64,000 nucleotides of DNA from Trichobilharzia regenti (lineage: Eukaryota; Platyhelminthes; Trematoda; Strigeidida; Schistosomatidae): contig OX235264.1 in the NCBI GenBank assembly GCA_944472135.2, positions 87,554,319-87,618,318 of the forward strand, given 5' to 3'. Below, in pieces: positions 1-11,595 of this stretch. Positions within the stretch are counted from its first letter, which is position 1; every line of letters begins with the position of its first letter. The notes under the pieces were generated by a model. The model was not told the origin of the DNA. It did not search any database and was given only the letters and a program-made list of their open reading frames with translations. A program made the translations under genes and the position numbers.

Positions 1-960
1 TCCTCACTAGCTTTAAGCATTTCTTCTTTCCTCCTTATCCGAATTTCCCAGAGTGCATCTGTTGTTTAAACTCCACATTCCCAACTGCTTTTTTCTGTTC
101 CGTTCGCAATTTCATCATACTCCACCCTTGACGAAAGTTACAGGTCTAACGCCCTACACCACTGGTAAACATTCTTCCTCGACTCTCAAATGTTTCCGCT
201 CTGTGGGTCGGAACAAAAATGGCATACTTGATAACTCCTTCACCCTGCCTTATTGATGTGTTGTGATGCTATATTTGACGAAATTTGCGTACACGTATAT
301 CCTAGTACTTCTTCTCGTTTATTATTGTGTCCTAACGTTGTGATTACTCGACATCCACAACGTAAATCAAAAGACACCTGAGAAGGTGTACGAACGTGTA
401 TTATCGCAGTAATCAAAATTCCAAAGTTGATCGAGTACAAAAGTATCAATTGATAACACGCATTTTTTATACTGATAAACAAAACAAAGTTCAATTACAT
501 AGTGAAAGTATACTACGATGATTAGTTATAAAATGGGTCACTACAATAACCCCTCCGTAGAATGCAGGTAAATGAAGTTTAACTGTATTCGAAATGTTTT
601 TATGTAAATTACAAGGACACAAAAATATATGAATTTCTGGTATGAAAACGGAATTGAGGATTTTAAGTTACCTGAGGTTTGAAAATATAACTGTATATTT
701 TCGAAAATGCTAATAAGTCTGAAACGAACCAAAATGTTTTGAAGGTTGTGCAAAATGTAACAATAAAATCAGAAAAATTGTTAGAATAATAATGAGGTTG
801 TTATTGTAACGAGTTACAGAATAGATTTATATCTTAACATACCGTTAATAGCACAGTAATAAGTATGGAAATGACTCAGATATAAATTGTCTGTACATAT
901 CTTTGTGGCCAATGTACTCGCCTGCCTTGTATGGGACTATTAGGAGAGCTCATTAACTTT
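1..960. other. Anonymous AT-rich sequence
   Basis: I see no gene, recognisable element or RNA here. Short open frames are present but have no recognisable motif or splice context. Confidence 0.5.
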
Positions 961-967
961 AACTTTT

Positions 968-1199
968 TTAACTTTTCCTTCACGTTCCCAGTGGAACATA
1001 GGGCTTCAAGCTAGTGACCTGAAGTTTCTGTAGCATTGCTTAACTTTACAGGATGGGGTTGCTAGCCTCATGCCCAACCTCACCTCTATAGCAGCATTAT
1101 TTCTGGCTTAGCGAGGTAAAGGAGTGCGTTGGCCGGGGATCGAACCCCAGACCATGTGCACGGCCGGCGAGTGTCTTAATCACTGTGCCACCGACGCTC
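968..1199 (-). mobile_element. tRNA-RTE composite SINE
   Basis: On the minus strand a tRNA-like head (B box ggttcgatccc) is followed by a body ending in gaagccctatgttccactgg and a gaacgtgaaggaa tail. The head gives internal RNA polymerase III promoter elements. The body resembles the 5' and 3' ends of the RTE element at 35.9-38.9 kb. The same family recurs at 8.3, 27.7, 33.2, 40.0 and 58.7 kb. It is not a functional tRNA gene, because the cloverleaf is incomplete. Confidence 0.85.
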
Positions 1200-1334
1200 A
1201 TTAACTTTACAAATATGCAAATAAAAATCCAAGTCTATGAGATGATAGGGTAAATATGTATATTATCAAACAAAAATGCAGTAATGCGTTATATTATTGA
1301 AAAGGTTACTTGGTTATAACGCTAAAGTCCGCGG

Positions 1335-1588
1335 CTACAAATTATCAATATAATCCAAGGGAGCGTTCACTGTTGGATTGCGTCTGCTGGTAGATGCTGT
1401 GGACCGGTTGTAGAGTTGTCTTCGGATAAGGATAATACACTCCTGCAATAAATCCAAAGTATGCAACACAGTATGAGTGGAGCAAGTAAGCAGAAATGGC
1501 CAGAGAGAAGGCGAAGCCTCCAACAGTATAGTGTATTTCGTATAGTACACGGAAGTCGTTGTCTTTTAACAAGAATCGTTTTCAACAA
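1335..1588 (-). other. Unrecognised short hydrophobic ORF, possible exon
   Basis: A 75-codon minus frame encodes a hydrophobic stretch rich in Ala, Leu, Tyr and Phe that could span a membrane, followed by a Ser/Gln-rich tail. A possible acceptor (ttgttaaaag) lies just upstream, but I find no matching donor or neighbouring exon. I do not recognise the family. It may be chance or an isolated terminal exon. Confidence 0.15.
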
Positions 1589-1723
1589 AAATCATGTACA
1601 ATGTTTTTAATTTCTACAACTAACAAAAAGTTTACAATCATATTTTTACGTAATCCACACGCATCCATATAAATAGCTTAGAAGAAGACCGGTTTGACCT
1701 AAAAAGGATGGCTAGACTGCAAA

Positions 1724-2340
1724 CTATGGACTAGGATTTGAAAAAAACTCAACTCTTAACGCGCTATTATTTTTCATATAAATTTCTATGAAAATTACGT
1801 ATGTGTTCAACTTGTTTGAAATGTTAATATATGTGTAAAACTTGGGCACTGTGGTAGTAAGCAATTCCATATTGGTCTGTTTATTAGATGTATCACACAG
1901 TGAAACAGTATTATTTACTGGATGACATTTCGAACAAAATTTATTGTTCATAATCATATCAATTGTAATCACACAACTTTGAAACTTTAGTTTTATAGTT
2001 TTCTTTGTCTTCTATTTGTTGTATGGATAGTAGAATTTTCCAGATATCTGGGACAGGTGTTGAATAATTCCTATTACATGTATTTGCATTTGATTCCATA
2101 AACAAAGCTTCTGTTATCAATCTCTCTCTCCACCCTGTGACATTAGATTTTAAAACTGTCATCCTGTCCCATCCTATTGTATAGTTGTGTGACTGCATTT
2201 AATGCTATGGGTGAACTATACTCTAGATTTCTTATCTTATTTGGGTCAACCAATCTAGATTTTGCTAGGATTTTGTGTTCTGCTAGTCTGACTGCCCCTG
2301 TTCCAACTAATGTCAGCACCACTCCTTTAGCAGTCAACCA
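1724..2340 (-). pseudogene. PLE remnant: end of GIY-YIG domain plus 3' region
   Basis: Minus-strand frames encode the end of a PLE GIY-YIG endonuclease. The motifs ITEALFMES and NTCNRNYS, then DIWKILLS, match the same part of the better copy at 16.66-17.33 kb (LTAEALHIW, NSLNRREG, VWQILTNK). At least one frameshift separates the upstream IALNAV segment from this part. Downstream on the minus strand (about 1830-1970) is a 3' module shared with 7.6, 21.2, 42.0 and 62.8 kb, with the core ggcactgtggtag on the plus strand. It is a dead insertion. Confidence 0.7.
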
Positions 2341-2404
2341 AAGCTACGACAGTCGAGTTGCGGGACGAACTACGAAAAGCTTTACCGAAGACCAGGAACC
2401 TTAG

Positions 2405-3020
2405 CCTCACAATCAAAAAGCGAGCACAAAGAAATTAAATTGGTTTATACTAGCTCGTGAAAACGACATTAGATATTGGATCATGAATTTAGAAAAATGT
2501 ATTTAGTTGCAGCGAAATACCACTCTGAGTGAATTTGTGAAATGAATAATAGCGAGTGAGGAGGTATGTGTAATTTTAAGTAGAGCTTGGCTAACTGCAT
2601 TGAATCAGTAAATAGCGTTTCTCTGTGCAGTGGAAAATTGACTAATCTAATGATAGTTGCGAGATAATAAATTTTCGATATTTCGATAGGTTTATGTTGA
2701 TTAGAATTTATACATACACATATGTTGTATGTGTGCAGTACCTTCAAGCTCATAGGATCATACCGCTATTTTCCAGTTGATTTTACATCAGGATTTATAT
2801 ACTGACGTTTAATTGATACGATTTATTGTTTATTGAAGTATGAATTGGCAATACTTTGGTAGAATGTTCAGATAAAAATTAGAATTGTGTTTTCAGTGTA
2901 ATAATAATGATTTAATTTGCCAAATATTCGCCTGTGGCTTACGCCTTCCAACTCACTGTGAAATGTGAACGCAGCATTCTTTCTCGTATGAAGAGAATCT
3001 TAGAAGAATCCTTTGAAAGG
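2405..3020. other. Anonymous AT-rich sequence
   Basis: I see no gene, RNA or recognisable element in this stretch. Confidence 0.5.
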
Positions 3021-3024
3021 TGAC

Positions 3025-3935
3025 TATGGAGTGACAGAGTTTCATGAACTTCAAGCCGTTTTTCAAAATAACAACTCCACTGCCATAGAAGCCATATATT
3101 TAGCCAAATCTATTCGTAATGTTTCAGTATCTTCGATTCCTAATAGAATTAGGAGGGCTCCCACTGGTTGATGACGTTACGGTCGTATGTGGTCATACAT
3201 GGAACATAATTGCAGAAAATTCTACAAATGTGAAGATAACAGAGGCATTTGCTACCCTAGGATTCATGGTACTCATTCACATCTGTCGAGTAATAGGTCG
3301 TTGTCTATTCCCTGGAAGAAGACTGAGATGGTTTTCACTGTTTCTAATGTGCAACTCCTGAATAGTGGTGTCCGTATGGGGTTCATTTCAAAGAAATTGA
3401 AAGTATTTTGTCTTATTACGAATTATTATGATCTGGACCATTCGAGTGTTAGCTGTTTCAATGAGATGTCCGTTTGGGGAATACTCTTCGATTCACTTTG
3501 TCCATAGGTATGTACGACTTCTAAAACATCTGTTGATGTATGTAGAAATAACCTGACCAGTGTTCTGTGCGGTTGTAGGAAATATGCAAAACCAGTAAGC
3601 CATCAGTGAAAAGAAGAATTACAGTCAGAGGCACTGTGAAGACAACAGACATTTCGACAACCCAATAAGGAGCTATGAGTTGTCCCCTAATCGGAATCAC
3701 TTAGAAGTGGGGTGGGGATCTTAGTTCGAGGAGAGGGATTTTACTAGTTAGTTATTCCTATGTGACCTGTAAATCAGTCATTTGAGTGTGAGGTAGATTA
3801 CAGATCATGTAATTGGCTTTATTATTGGTGCACGGAATCCAATGGGAAATTATTTCTAATACGATGAACTAGTAATTTATTGGTCAAGTAGAATAACTAA
3901 ATGATTGGTTGTAATTTCCACTGATGTAGCCTTTT
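3025..3935 (+). pseudogene. Ty3/gypsy gag remnant, copy 1 of a ~0.9 kb repeat
   Basis: This segment is closely similar to 11596-12495. A plus frame reads FHELQAVFQNNN, then IRNVSVSS and NRIRRAPTG, followed by a damaged cysteine-rich stretch (HNCRKFYKC). I read that as a nucleocapsid zinc-knuckle region of a gypsy-type Gag. The frame is broken by stop codons straight after RRAPTG, and the other copy has the same break. Similarity continues past the coding part to about 3935, so the repeat unit is longer than the gag piece. No protease or polymerase motifs were found. Confidence 0.6.
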
Positions 3936-3939
3936 TCAG

Positions 3940-5044
3940 AGAGTTTCGCTAACTGAATTATACCAATATATAGTGTTTGTTTGTGCAGTGCATAATTTAC
4001 TAATATAGTCACAACTGCCAGCTATTTAATACTTCAAATTTCGACAGCTATATTATAAGATAAATTAGGATTTACAGATGTGATATATTAATGAAGTTCA
4101 TTTAAGCCCATCGCATCAAACAAAACGTTAGTCAGTCAATTAGTTTTGTCAGTTAGTCGAAATGAATCGCAATGTTTCACGCTTCATTCCCTTTAGAACA
4201 AGTAACTAGATTCTTCATAAATGTTACGAAGATGAGAGGAATACTCTAGATGTGGTGGAGGCTAATCATTTGAAAGTGGAGAACTGCTTTCTAATTGCGT
4301 AATTGTGGTTTGTCACATTCAATCGGTTCTAACTAATGCAAATGACCAAATCAAAATACTTCATCATCCTTCCCAGAAGTCTCAAACTGGAGGGGTTAGC
4401 TGATTGTTCAATCAATGAAGCCACGAGCAGGCAGAATGATGGGGAAATGCAAAAGAGTATTAGTCTAAACTATGATATTTGATCTGTAAGTGTGGTTGAT
4501 GGACTATAGAAATGGACACTCCAGATAAGATGGTTATGTGGGCTAATTGTTGTCTAAAAGAACATTTCAGAAGATACAATAATAATAAAATTAGAGAGTA
4601 TGTCTATGGAAAATGAAATACACCCGATAAATCACTTCATTGAAACACAGGGTGAAGTGAATGGATTAGGGTGGAGAATATTTCAGAAGAAAGGAGAAGT
4701 GACCATAGGATGATGGTGAGTCTATATGTGAGAGTGAGACTGACAGAGTATTAGGAGACTACCATATTAAATGGAGTTAGGCATTGAAATAATAATAATT
4801 AGAGTGAAGGTGGTAGCGAATCAACACATACACACTATGCTACATAATAGTTGTGAGTAGTATGAATCTGAGAGAGTGATAATCAGAAGAGATGAGGGCA
4901 ATGTGTGCAGAATCACCACCGAAGTCTGACATTTGCAGTAGGTGTTGTGAATAGAGGGCGATGGATAATCTGTCTTAGACTTGTATATAGCAGCGAATTG
5001 ATTTCATGGTCGCGGTTGTGTCTTTCCACAAACTGTTGACAGAT
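3940..5044. other. Anonymous sequence
   Basis: No gene or recognised element. Purine-rich tracts around 4560-4800 have no coding or structural signal that I can name. Confidence 0.45.
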
Positions 5045-5056
5045 ATACTCATATGC
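5045..5056 (+). repeat. PLE target-site duplication, left copy
   Basis: The 12 bp atactcatatgc recurs exactly at 6127-6138, immediately after the other end of the PLE, so the pair marks one insertion event. Confidence 0.85.
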
Positions 5057-6126
5057 TAAAGAAGATTTGTAGCTCAGAAGGATGAATTTCACAAGAGAAG
5101 AGGAATCCGAGAACAAAATACAATATTTGGACGTCTTAGTCAGGCGAACAACTACAGGGGAATTAGAAACTCAAGTTTATAGGAAATCAACTCACACAGA
5201 CCAAATACTGAATTACAACAGCAACAACCCAATAACACACAAAACAATTGCATACAAACATTATTCAAGAGAGCAAGGACACACTGCAGCACACCCACCT
5301 TAAGAAAAATTGAAGAAAAGTATCTCATGGACGTCTTCCAAAAGAATGGATATCCACGAAATTTCATCAAGAGACATATGCCCCCAAGCCAACCTACCAA
5401 AGCAAAAACCACCAAGGAAAGCACAAAGAAAATCGCCTTACCATATATAAGGGATATCTCAGAAATCACTAAAAGACTCTTCAAACCTTTAGGAATTGAC
5501 GTCGTACACAAACCAACAAAGTCGCTGCACTCAATTCTATGTCCACCGAAAGACTCAACAGCGAAAGAAGACAAAACCAACATCATCTACAAAATAAACT
5601 GTAACAACTGCGGAAAACACTACATCGGCCAAAGTGGACGTCCCCTTCGTTTTCGTATCCACGAATATAAGCTAGCCGTCAAAAGACATGATATCCACTC
5701 CCTCATTTCACTACACACAGACAACTACGGACATCAATTCGACTGGGACAACGTTCAAATATTAGACAAAGGAAATAACAAGAATGCTAGAGAATTTTTA
5801 GAAGCTTGGCATTCCAGTGGATCATCAATCAATAGACACATCGAGATAGACAAAATTTATCAACCAATAAGAAAGAAACTTCACACACAAAGGGTCAAAG
5901 TTCAAGTCAAAGAAACAACCGGTTCCAATACAAGTAACCTAGAAGGTGTGAAAACACACACAAACAACCAATCACGTCCAAGGTCACCAGGAGAGATGAT
6001 TAATAAACTCGTGGAGAAATCTAAAAGCTCACTTCAAATTGAAGTATGCGCTGAAGATGTCACCCAGTAAGGTGATGAAAGCTTCGCAAACTAACCATCC
6101 AACTCAGAGAACAAAACCACATCAAA
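5057..6126 (+). mobile_element. 5'-truncated Penelope-like element (PLE-A copy 2)
   Basis: The element is closely related to the longer one at 45736-48426. It starts with about 20 nt of the inverted leader seen there (agaagatttgtagctcag), then jumps straight to the last part of the reverse transcriptase frame and runs through the GIY-YIG domain to the terminal repeat. A 12-bp TSD flanks the whole unit, so the leader-body fusion existed when it inserted. It cannot move by itself because most of the reverse transcriptase is missing. Confidence 0.9.
5082..6070 (+). pseudogene. PLE ORF 3' part: RT tail and GIY-YIG endonuclease
   Basis: The frame opens inside the reverse transcriptase thumb region (FTREEESENK, then LDVLVRRTTTGELETQ) and continues into a PLE-type GIY-YIG nuclease. 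The nuclease shows a CNNC zinc-binding pair, YIGQSGRPLRFR, and a downstream HSLISLHTDNYGHQFDW block. One base is missing near 5241 compared with the 46 kb copy, so 5082-5303 and 5327-6070 are in different frames. The stop is at 6068-6070. In PLEs the nuclease nicks target DNA to prime reverse transcription. The catalytic half reads cleanly here, but the protein is incomplete. Confidence 0.88.
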
Positions 6127-6138
6127 ATACTCATATGC
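6127..6138 (+). repeat. PLE target-site duplication, right copy
   Basis: Exact repeat of atactcatatgc at 5045-5056, directly after the element's ccacatcaaa end. Confidence 0.85.
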
Positions 6139-7079
6139 ATAAAGTGCATGTCTCTTGTGGTGGGATATTTAGCGTACAGTGTGGCATGTGGGTGAATCAT
6201 CAAATTGAGCAGAGAGTTTGGATTTGTGTTAATATGCATTTCATATCTGCATTTACTTATCGGGAGGATAGAAACTAACATCATTTATTATGTTTCTCTC
6301 CAAACAGATTGTTAAATCCGTGATTCCCATTATAAGTGAGATGATAAATAGAACTATGTATCGCCCATTCATATCACGAGTGTGACTTCCATGTAGTCAT
6401 TTCAGTTATATGGACAGTTTCCGGTTCAGTTATACTAGAAAACAGAAGCTGCTTGTTCGAAACGGAACATGACCATACCTTTCATTTCAACTGAAATTGA
6501 ATTGTGTTTCTCTAATGGTGTTAGTGTGGGGAACAGTAATTTGATAGATGGAGGTGGTGCAATATTACGCCTTACATTCAGAAAAGGAATGGCTGAAATT
6601 GATGGCACTCATTGCATGGACCAGTCAGTTCAATGACGGGAGTCTCTCAAACAAAATAAAGTGCTATGATATCTATTTATTAACTTACTGTTAATATTTG
6701 CCCTCGGCACCATTTCTTGTGAATTCCAGAAATATAATCAGTTGCATTATTGATCTGTAAATGCTGGCGATTGATAATTCACATAACCATCTTGTCAGCC
6801 GATAACCTTTCGTCCAGTAGATTTCAAATTTCTCAACACAATTGACTACATACATCAGACGAGCTTAGGTTGGACCAACAATAAGACTCTAAAGGATGTG
6901 GACTTTGTGGACGTTTTATGTCAAATGTCAGACAAACTCTAAGATCTACAGACGAAAACCAGCAGTTTGGCGGAAGAGGTAGGAAGCGGAGACAGGACTT
7001 CAGGCGAATATAGGGATGTCATTTGTGATTGAGATTATCAATGAGCAACAGCAACAGTTACGAATCTCGATCAACAGGA
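6139..7079. other. Anonymous sequence
   Basis: No gene or element recognised. Confidence 0.45.
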
Positions 7080-7480
7080 GAAGTTTGTAGGAGTTCGTCT
7101 CTTCAGGATTTCATCAACAGCTACCTTTGTTGGCTTGATACTGAAGATCAGATGGAAGGCTGGAAACGATCACTGAGAAGGAACTCTGGGAATGAATCAG
7201 GCAACAACCTATGTACAACAAATATGCAGAATAAAGTGAAGACGGATTAGGCGCATTGGTAGGGAGACGGCTGAGCGATTTCTTCGAGTGGAACATGAGT
7301 GGAAGGCGACGAGTTGGATGTGGCTTTGAAGGTAACATGAGGGAAATCAAGTGAGGAGGAAATGAAAACATATTATCAACCATGAAGCCTGCTGTAGGGG
7401 ACTTCAGGGGGCTGAGTGAAATGGAAGTGCACGGCTGAAGGCCTACCAATGTCCCACTGGGAAGCCAATGTGTAACAGCA
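7080..7480 (+). pseudogene. Decayed RTE-type LINE 3' fragment
   Basis: The plus strand encodes LQDFINSYL, which corresponds to the LHNFINSCLRSILKIRW block of the RTE element at 36.1 kb, followed by scrambled text resembling its C-terminal region. A tail with cccactggg lies near 7450. Many frameshifts make it non-functional. Confidence 0.55.
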
Positions 7481-7574
7481 AAACACACGAATTCATGACA
7501 ACGGAATTACTTATTGGGAACTCGATGTACAGATTTCGGAAAAATACATCCACCACGTATTACAGCCACAACAT

Positions 7575-7665
7575 TCACAGATATAAGAATAAAACTTGTG
7601 CACTGTGGTAGAGTATAATTCCATTAGTGGTAAATTTTTGTTTTGTAAATTTTTGTTTCACATAT
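7575..7665 (+). repeat. PLE 3'-terminal module fragment
   Basis: The segment agatataagaataaaactt followed by gtgcactgtggtagag is nearly identical to 21222-21280 and related to the minus strand at 42095-42165 and to 1830-1970. I infer a shared terminal module of one PLE family. Confidence 0.6.
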
Positions 7666-8296
7666 CTTCCATAGTGCGCTAACTGTTTCTTCCATACTGT
7701 ACTTCTTTGTCTTCCTTTCATGTTTTCCGCTTTGTTTCGCAATCATCGTTCACTTCTTGTCTTCACCATTAAATCCATTTCTCTGCATTTGGAATCTCCT
7801 GCAGACGGTATACATACTAATATCTGCATTTACATACTACTTAATAATCTTATCAGTAACACTTGAGAAAACTAATAATAATTTACAGCATTGCTTACCA
7901 TGGGCTAATGTTAAATATATGCGATAGCCTTCTGTACGGGAAAAATCATTCACTGATGCTTGAGATTCTTAAGAGTTGCCATTGAATAAGATACTGAAGA
8001 GCTTCATATTGAATCAAGTCAAGTGAGATGACATCGTCTTTGCGTGTAAAATATACTTCATTTTTTCACCACTTATCCAGGGGAACAAAATCATTGTTAG
8101 TATCAAATGGTCAGTCTTCTACCACCAGACGTTAAGCGATTTTTTGCAAAGAGTATATTTTCAGATGAAATTAGATAATATTGGGGAGATTATTTATTAT
8201 TCAGTGGAAAAATGAAACATTTCATACATTCATAGTATTTGAAAAATCGACAAATAGTTACGCAGGCAGATTTTTGCTATTTAGAGGAAAGAACGC

Positions 8297-8530
8297 GTCG
8301 GTGGCACAGAGTTTAGGACGCTCGTCGACCATGCACATGGTCCAGGGTTCGATCCCCGGCCTGCGCCCTCCTTTACCTTGCTGAGCCAGAAATAATGCTG
8401 ATAAGGGGGAAAGGTTCGGAATGAGGCTAGCAACCCTATCCTGGAAAAATAAACACTGCTAGAGAAACTTCAGGCCACTAGCTCGAAGCCCCAAGGTTCC
8501 ACTGGGAACGTGAAGGAAAAAAAGAGGAAA
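8297..8530 (+). mobile_element. tRNA-RTE composite SINE
   Basis: Plus-strand member of the family at 968-1199. It has a tRNA-like head with B box ggttcgatccc at about 8346, a body with gaggctagcaaccc, and a tail with ttccactgggaacgtgaagg followed by A-rich DNA. Confidence 0.85.
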
Positions 8531-8639
8531 GAACATCTGTTGGTTCGTACCGCTAACTGTTTATCTCATTAAGTCTTTATTTTCTACCTACTGAAATACC
8601 ACGAAGAGTTTTCTATTCTTATCATGATTTACACTTTAT

Positions 8640-8765
8640 TAGATTTCTTTATTCTCTTAAAATGTGTGATACATATAGTAGTCACTGGATGACGTTTCGA
8701 TCTCCCAATTAGCAAGGCCGGATTACTTTTACACGGGACTGATTAAATCACTGGATAAAATGTGT
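8640..8765 (-). repeat. PLE terminal-module fragment
   Basis: The plus strand reads tcactggatgacgtttcgat, the counterpart of ctggatgacatttcgaac at about 1915 and ctgatgacgtttccagcac in the palindrome at 42 kb. Only a short part of the module survives. Confidence 0.4.
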
Positions 8766-10097
8766 TGCATGGTTTTGTTCCAATTCATTTTGTCATTCAC
8801 TTATTATTTCAAACTACGCTAAAAAATGATTAACAGTTTCAGAATTCCACAGTGATCTACGATAACGATAACGAAACTGTGGAGCGTGGTGGAATATTTT
8901 AATGCAACTATTTGTATATTAGTTGACAAGTCGTTCATTACTATCAGTAATTTGATCGTGATATGTTCAACCTATACGATGAATTCAATCCTATGTTGTA
9001 CCATGGCCATGTTTCTCATAAATTTCTAGATGCAATCAAGGAAACACAGATTCTCATAATTTCAAGTAGATAACTTATGAGTATTGCAGTGAAAGTATCA
9101 CTGCGAATAGCTGAATGCAGATCCCGTTGATTCAAAATAGGCCCAGGAAATCTCCAGTAATTTAATCGACTCGAATCAACTCATGGTTACATTTTTCGTG
9201 TAATACAAGGAACGTGAAGCAGTGATCTGAGGAGGTGCAAAATCTCAACTGTATTTTCTTATGAATATTATAGTCACCTTAATTTACGTGGCGTCAGTTT
9301 CTCTGAATGTTGATGTCACTCAACCAACCAACGAGTAAACGATATCACATGCTCACGTATCCTATGCATGAAATTAAAGAGGATGATACATGTGACTGAA
9401 ATATTGAAATGAAACAAGTGAAACAGTGATTGAGATTTAGTTTCATGTCGAGTTGTTTACAAATTTCTCTGTAAACGTGCAGCTGTCATTGAGAAATATA
9501 ATTCTCACTAATTTTTGAGTGATTTCGAGTAATTTGGTGGAGAAGATTACTTGGTGTTCTAGTTATTTGACAGTCCACGTGTATGCAAACACATTTGGAG
9601 AATGTGATGAACGCTTGAAATGATTCAGTTAACTACGAATCACGTATTCGCAATGCTTTATAGAGGAGGACACATGGAAATTTATGTTGTGAGGTAAACC
9701 GAGACAATTGGTTTAACCCTGTAACTGATCACATCTTGTTCCCACAAACTTAAATGCCACTTTATATATGAAGAGAAGGTAGATGCCTTGTAAGAATTAA
9801 TGCAGAAAAATACAATTTGGAATTTATGACTCACATTTAGATAGGGTGATTGTGTCTGAAATATTTTGAAAGATCTGCAGCTCACTTAAATTTTTTTGGT
9901 GACATTGTATTGTCTGAGCTGAGTGATTTATCGGCGAAGCTCTTACTACGTCTTCAGATAGTATCTTCAGAAAGAGTAGATCAATGCAGCAGAACAATGC
10001 TGGCTAAATCCCAGAGTGCTTGATATTGCTAATAGGAATATCCTGCCTCTCATGAGGTAATCCATGTAAGTACCTGTCAACATGGCATCAAATAACA
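8766..10097. other. Anonymous AT-rich sequence
   Basis: No gene, RNA or element recognised. Confidence 0.45.
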
Positions 10098-10442
10098 GTG
10101 AAAATTCTGATAGCTGATGAGATTCCTATGATACTCCGACTGCATAAAGGATCTGATTTGTCTATAACTAATGCGGATGAATATGCACATAGACTGGAAG
10201 AATTTCTGAATGACTTCCACAGATTTGTGGTTCATAGTTTACAAGAAATGAGTTTCAGGGAATATGACAGAATATCTGAAGGAGAAGCTTGTGTTTATCA
10301 AATTCTTCGAAGTCGTTATCTAATACGCATTTGTAATCGAGTAAAAGTGGATAAACTAAGATCAGTATTATTTGTGATCCACTCACCGTTTCTGAGTTTT
10401 TCGCGAAACATGGCTGAAACGCTACTGACAATTTATAAGTGA
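10098..10442 (+). other. Unrecognised 114-codon ORF
   Basis: The predicted product is a mixed-charge, probably helical protein (for example DEYAHRLEEFLNDF and SEGEACVYQILRS) with no motif I recognise. It lies just upstream of a PLE leader fragment and gypsy gag debris, so it could be part of a retroelement or chance. There is no clear start context, splice sites or duplicate copy. Confidence 0.25.
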
Positions 10443-10621
10443 ACACTTTATACCATCTATTCAACCTCCATCAAGTCCTCCGGAACTAGCAAATACTGGT
10501 AATCTCACAGATGGTTATACCTGCTATAAAACTGTACCACATGACTGATTTTGATAGTATTGATTGATTCAGAAGAAATCGGAATTCACAAAGAGCGTCT
10601 CGCATGAGAAATTTATATATA

Positions 10622-10725
10622 ATGAAGATTTGTAGTTCAGGTGCATGATTTTGCTGCGGTTGTGTTCTCTCAGGTGGACAATTTAGTTATGAGGCTTTCA
10701 GAGTCATACCATGCAAAGTCATCGC
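10622..10725 (-). repeat. PLE-A 5' leader and terminal-repeat fragment
   Basis: The plus strand has gaagatttgtagttcaggtg followed by a diverged copy of the ttttgttctctgagctgg block and gaggctttca. This reproduces the order seen at 48301-48380. No PLE coding sequence follows, so it is an isolated remnant. Confidence 0.6.
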
Positions 10726-10869
10726 GTAATACATTGAGGGGGATACACATTTTTCTCATTTGGAATGAAGGATTAGGACAGGAGTTCACCTGTATCCAGC
10801 AGTCTCTCACGAAATCAAGAATCCAACCTGAGTATCACACCGATTTTGATGATGCAAACTGTGGTGATT

Positions 10870-11067
10870 GACAATTTCTATCTCTGTATTGTTTAAATAC
10901 TTACTGTTGTTTGTTAATACATTTCCTATATGAATCAAGTTATAATTCCGCCAAATACAAATTCCTCAATTCATCCCTCTCTGTGTTGTTGGTTGATTTC
11001 CCTTAATTCGGTCATAGGGAAATACAAATACTAATATTACAAATAATTGTAAAAATTTGGCGTCGCT
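10870..11067 (+). other. Possible gypsy LTR end and primer-binding region
   Basis: This non-coding stretch leads directly into the gag start. It ends attgtaaaaatttggcgtcgct just before the ATG. The tttggcgtcgct segment may be the primer-binding site next to an LTR end. No second LTR was found for comparison. Confidence 0.3.
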
Positions 11068-11382
11068 ATGGAATTAAATAATCTTGAAAAGTTTCCTATA
11101 AATGGTTCACCGCGGGAAATCGCCGATTATCTTGAATGTTTCGACGCATGGTGCATGTCGAAGAATGTTCGCGATGACAAAATTCCAGCTCATTTTATTA
11201 CTGCTAGTGGGCTAGGTGCATACAGCCTAGTGAAAACTCTGTCATTTCCAGATAAACCAATTTCTCTGTCATATGATAAACTCCGTGAACTTCTAACAAA
11301 TCACTTCCATATAACAACTTTCGAAACACGAGAGAGGGTTCAGTTCAAAAAACTTGTTCGTGCTCCCAACCAATTATACTAA
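11068..11382 (+). pseudogene. Ty3/gypsy Gag N-terminal fragment
   Basis: This 104-codon ORF resembles the N-terminal capsid region of trematode gypsy-type Gag: LEKFPINGSPREIADYLECF, DAWCMSKNVRDDKIPAHFI, LGAYSLVKTL and FPDKPISLSYDKLRELL. Gag forms the particle that packages element RNA. The frame stops at 11380-11382, far short of a complete Gag. Gag-like coding resumes near 11600 in the repeat 11596-12495, so the two probably came from one element separated by a decayed stretch. Confidence 0.7.
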
Positions 11383-11595
11383 TGAGTAATTTGTGGAAAT
11401 TGACATCTGTAGAATTTAACGAAGTGAAATGAGAATGAAAGTATGTGAGAATAGTGGTAGTAATGAGAACTCACCACAGGCGTGCACTAATGCAGAGTGA
11501 TGGATACTTGTTGCACTGCACGACAGGAATCTACTTCTTTCGTTAGTGAAAACTTGTCGGCAGAAGGTAATTTCAGAATAATGCTTCAAAAAATG

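Noticed and set aside
5152..5586. 144-codon minus ORF
   Set aside because: Shadow of the PLE coding strand.
8297..8370. tRNA gene
   Set aside because: The B box is good, but the rest does not fold into a full cloverleaf and the sequence continues into a SINE body.
10907..10929. 21-nt micro-exon-like unit on the minus strand
   Set aside because: It has the right length and an open frame, but stands alone 28 kb from the gene's 3' end and lies in a probable LTR region. It shows the chance rate of such patterns.
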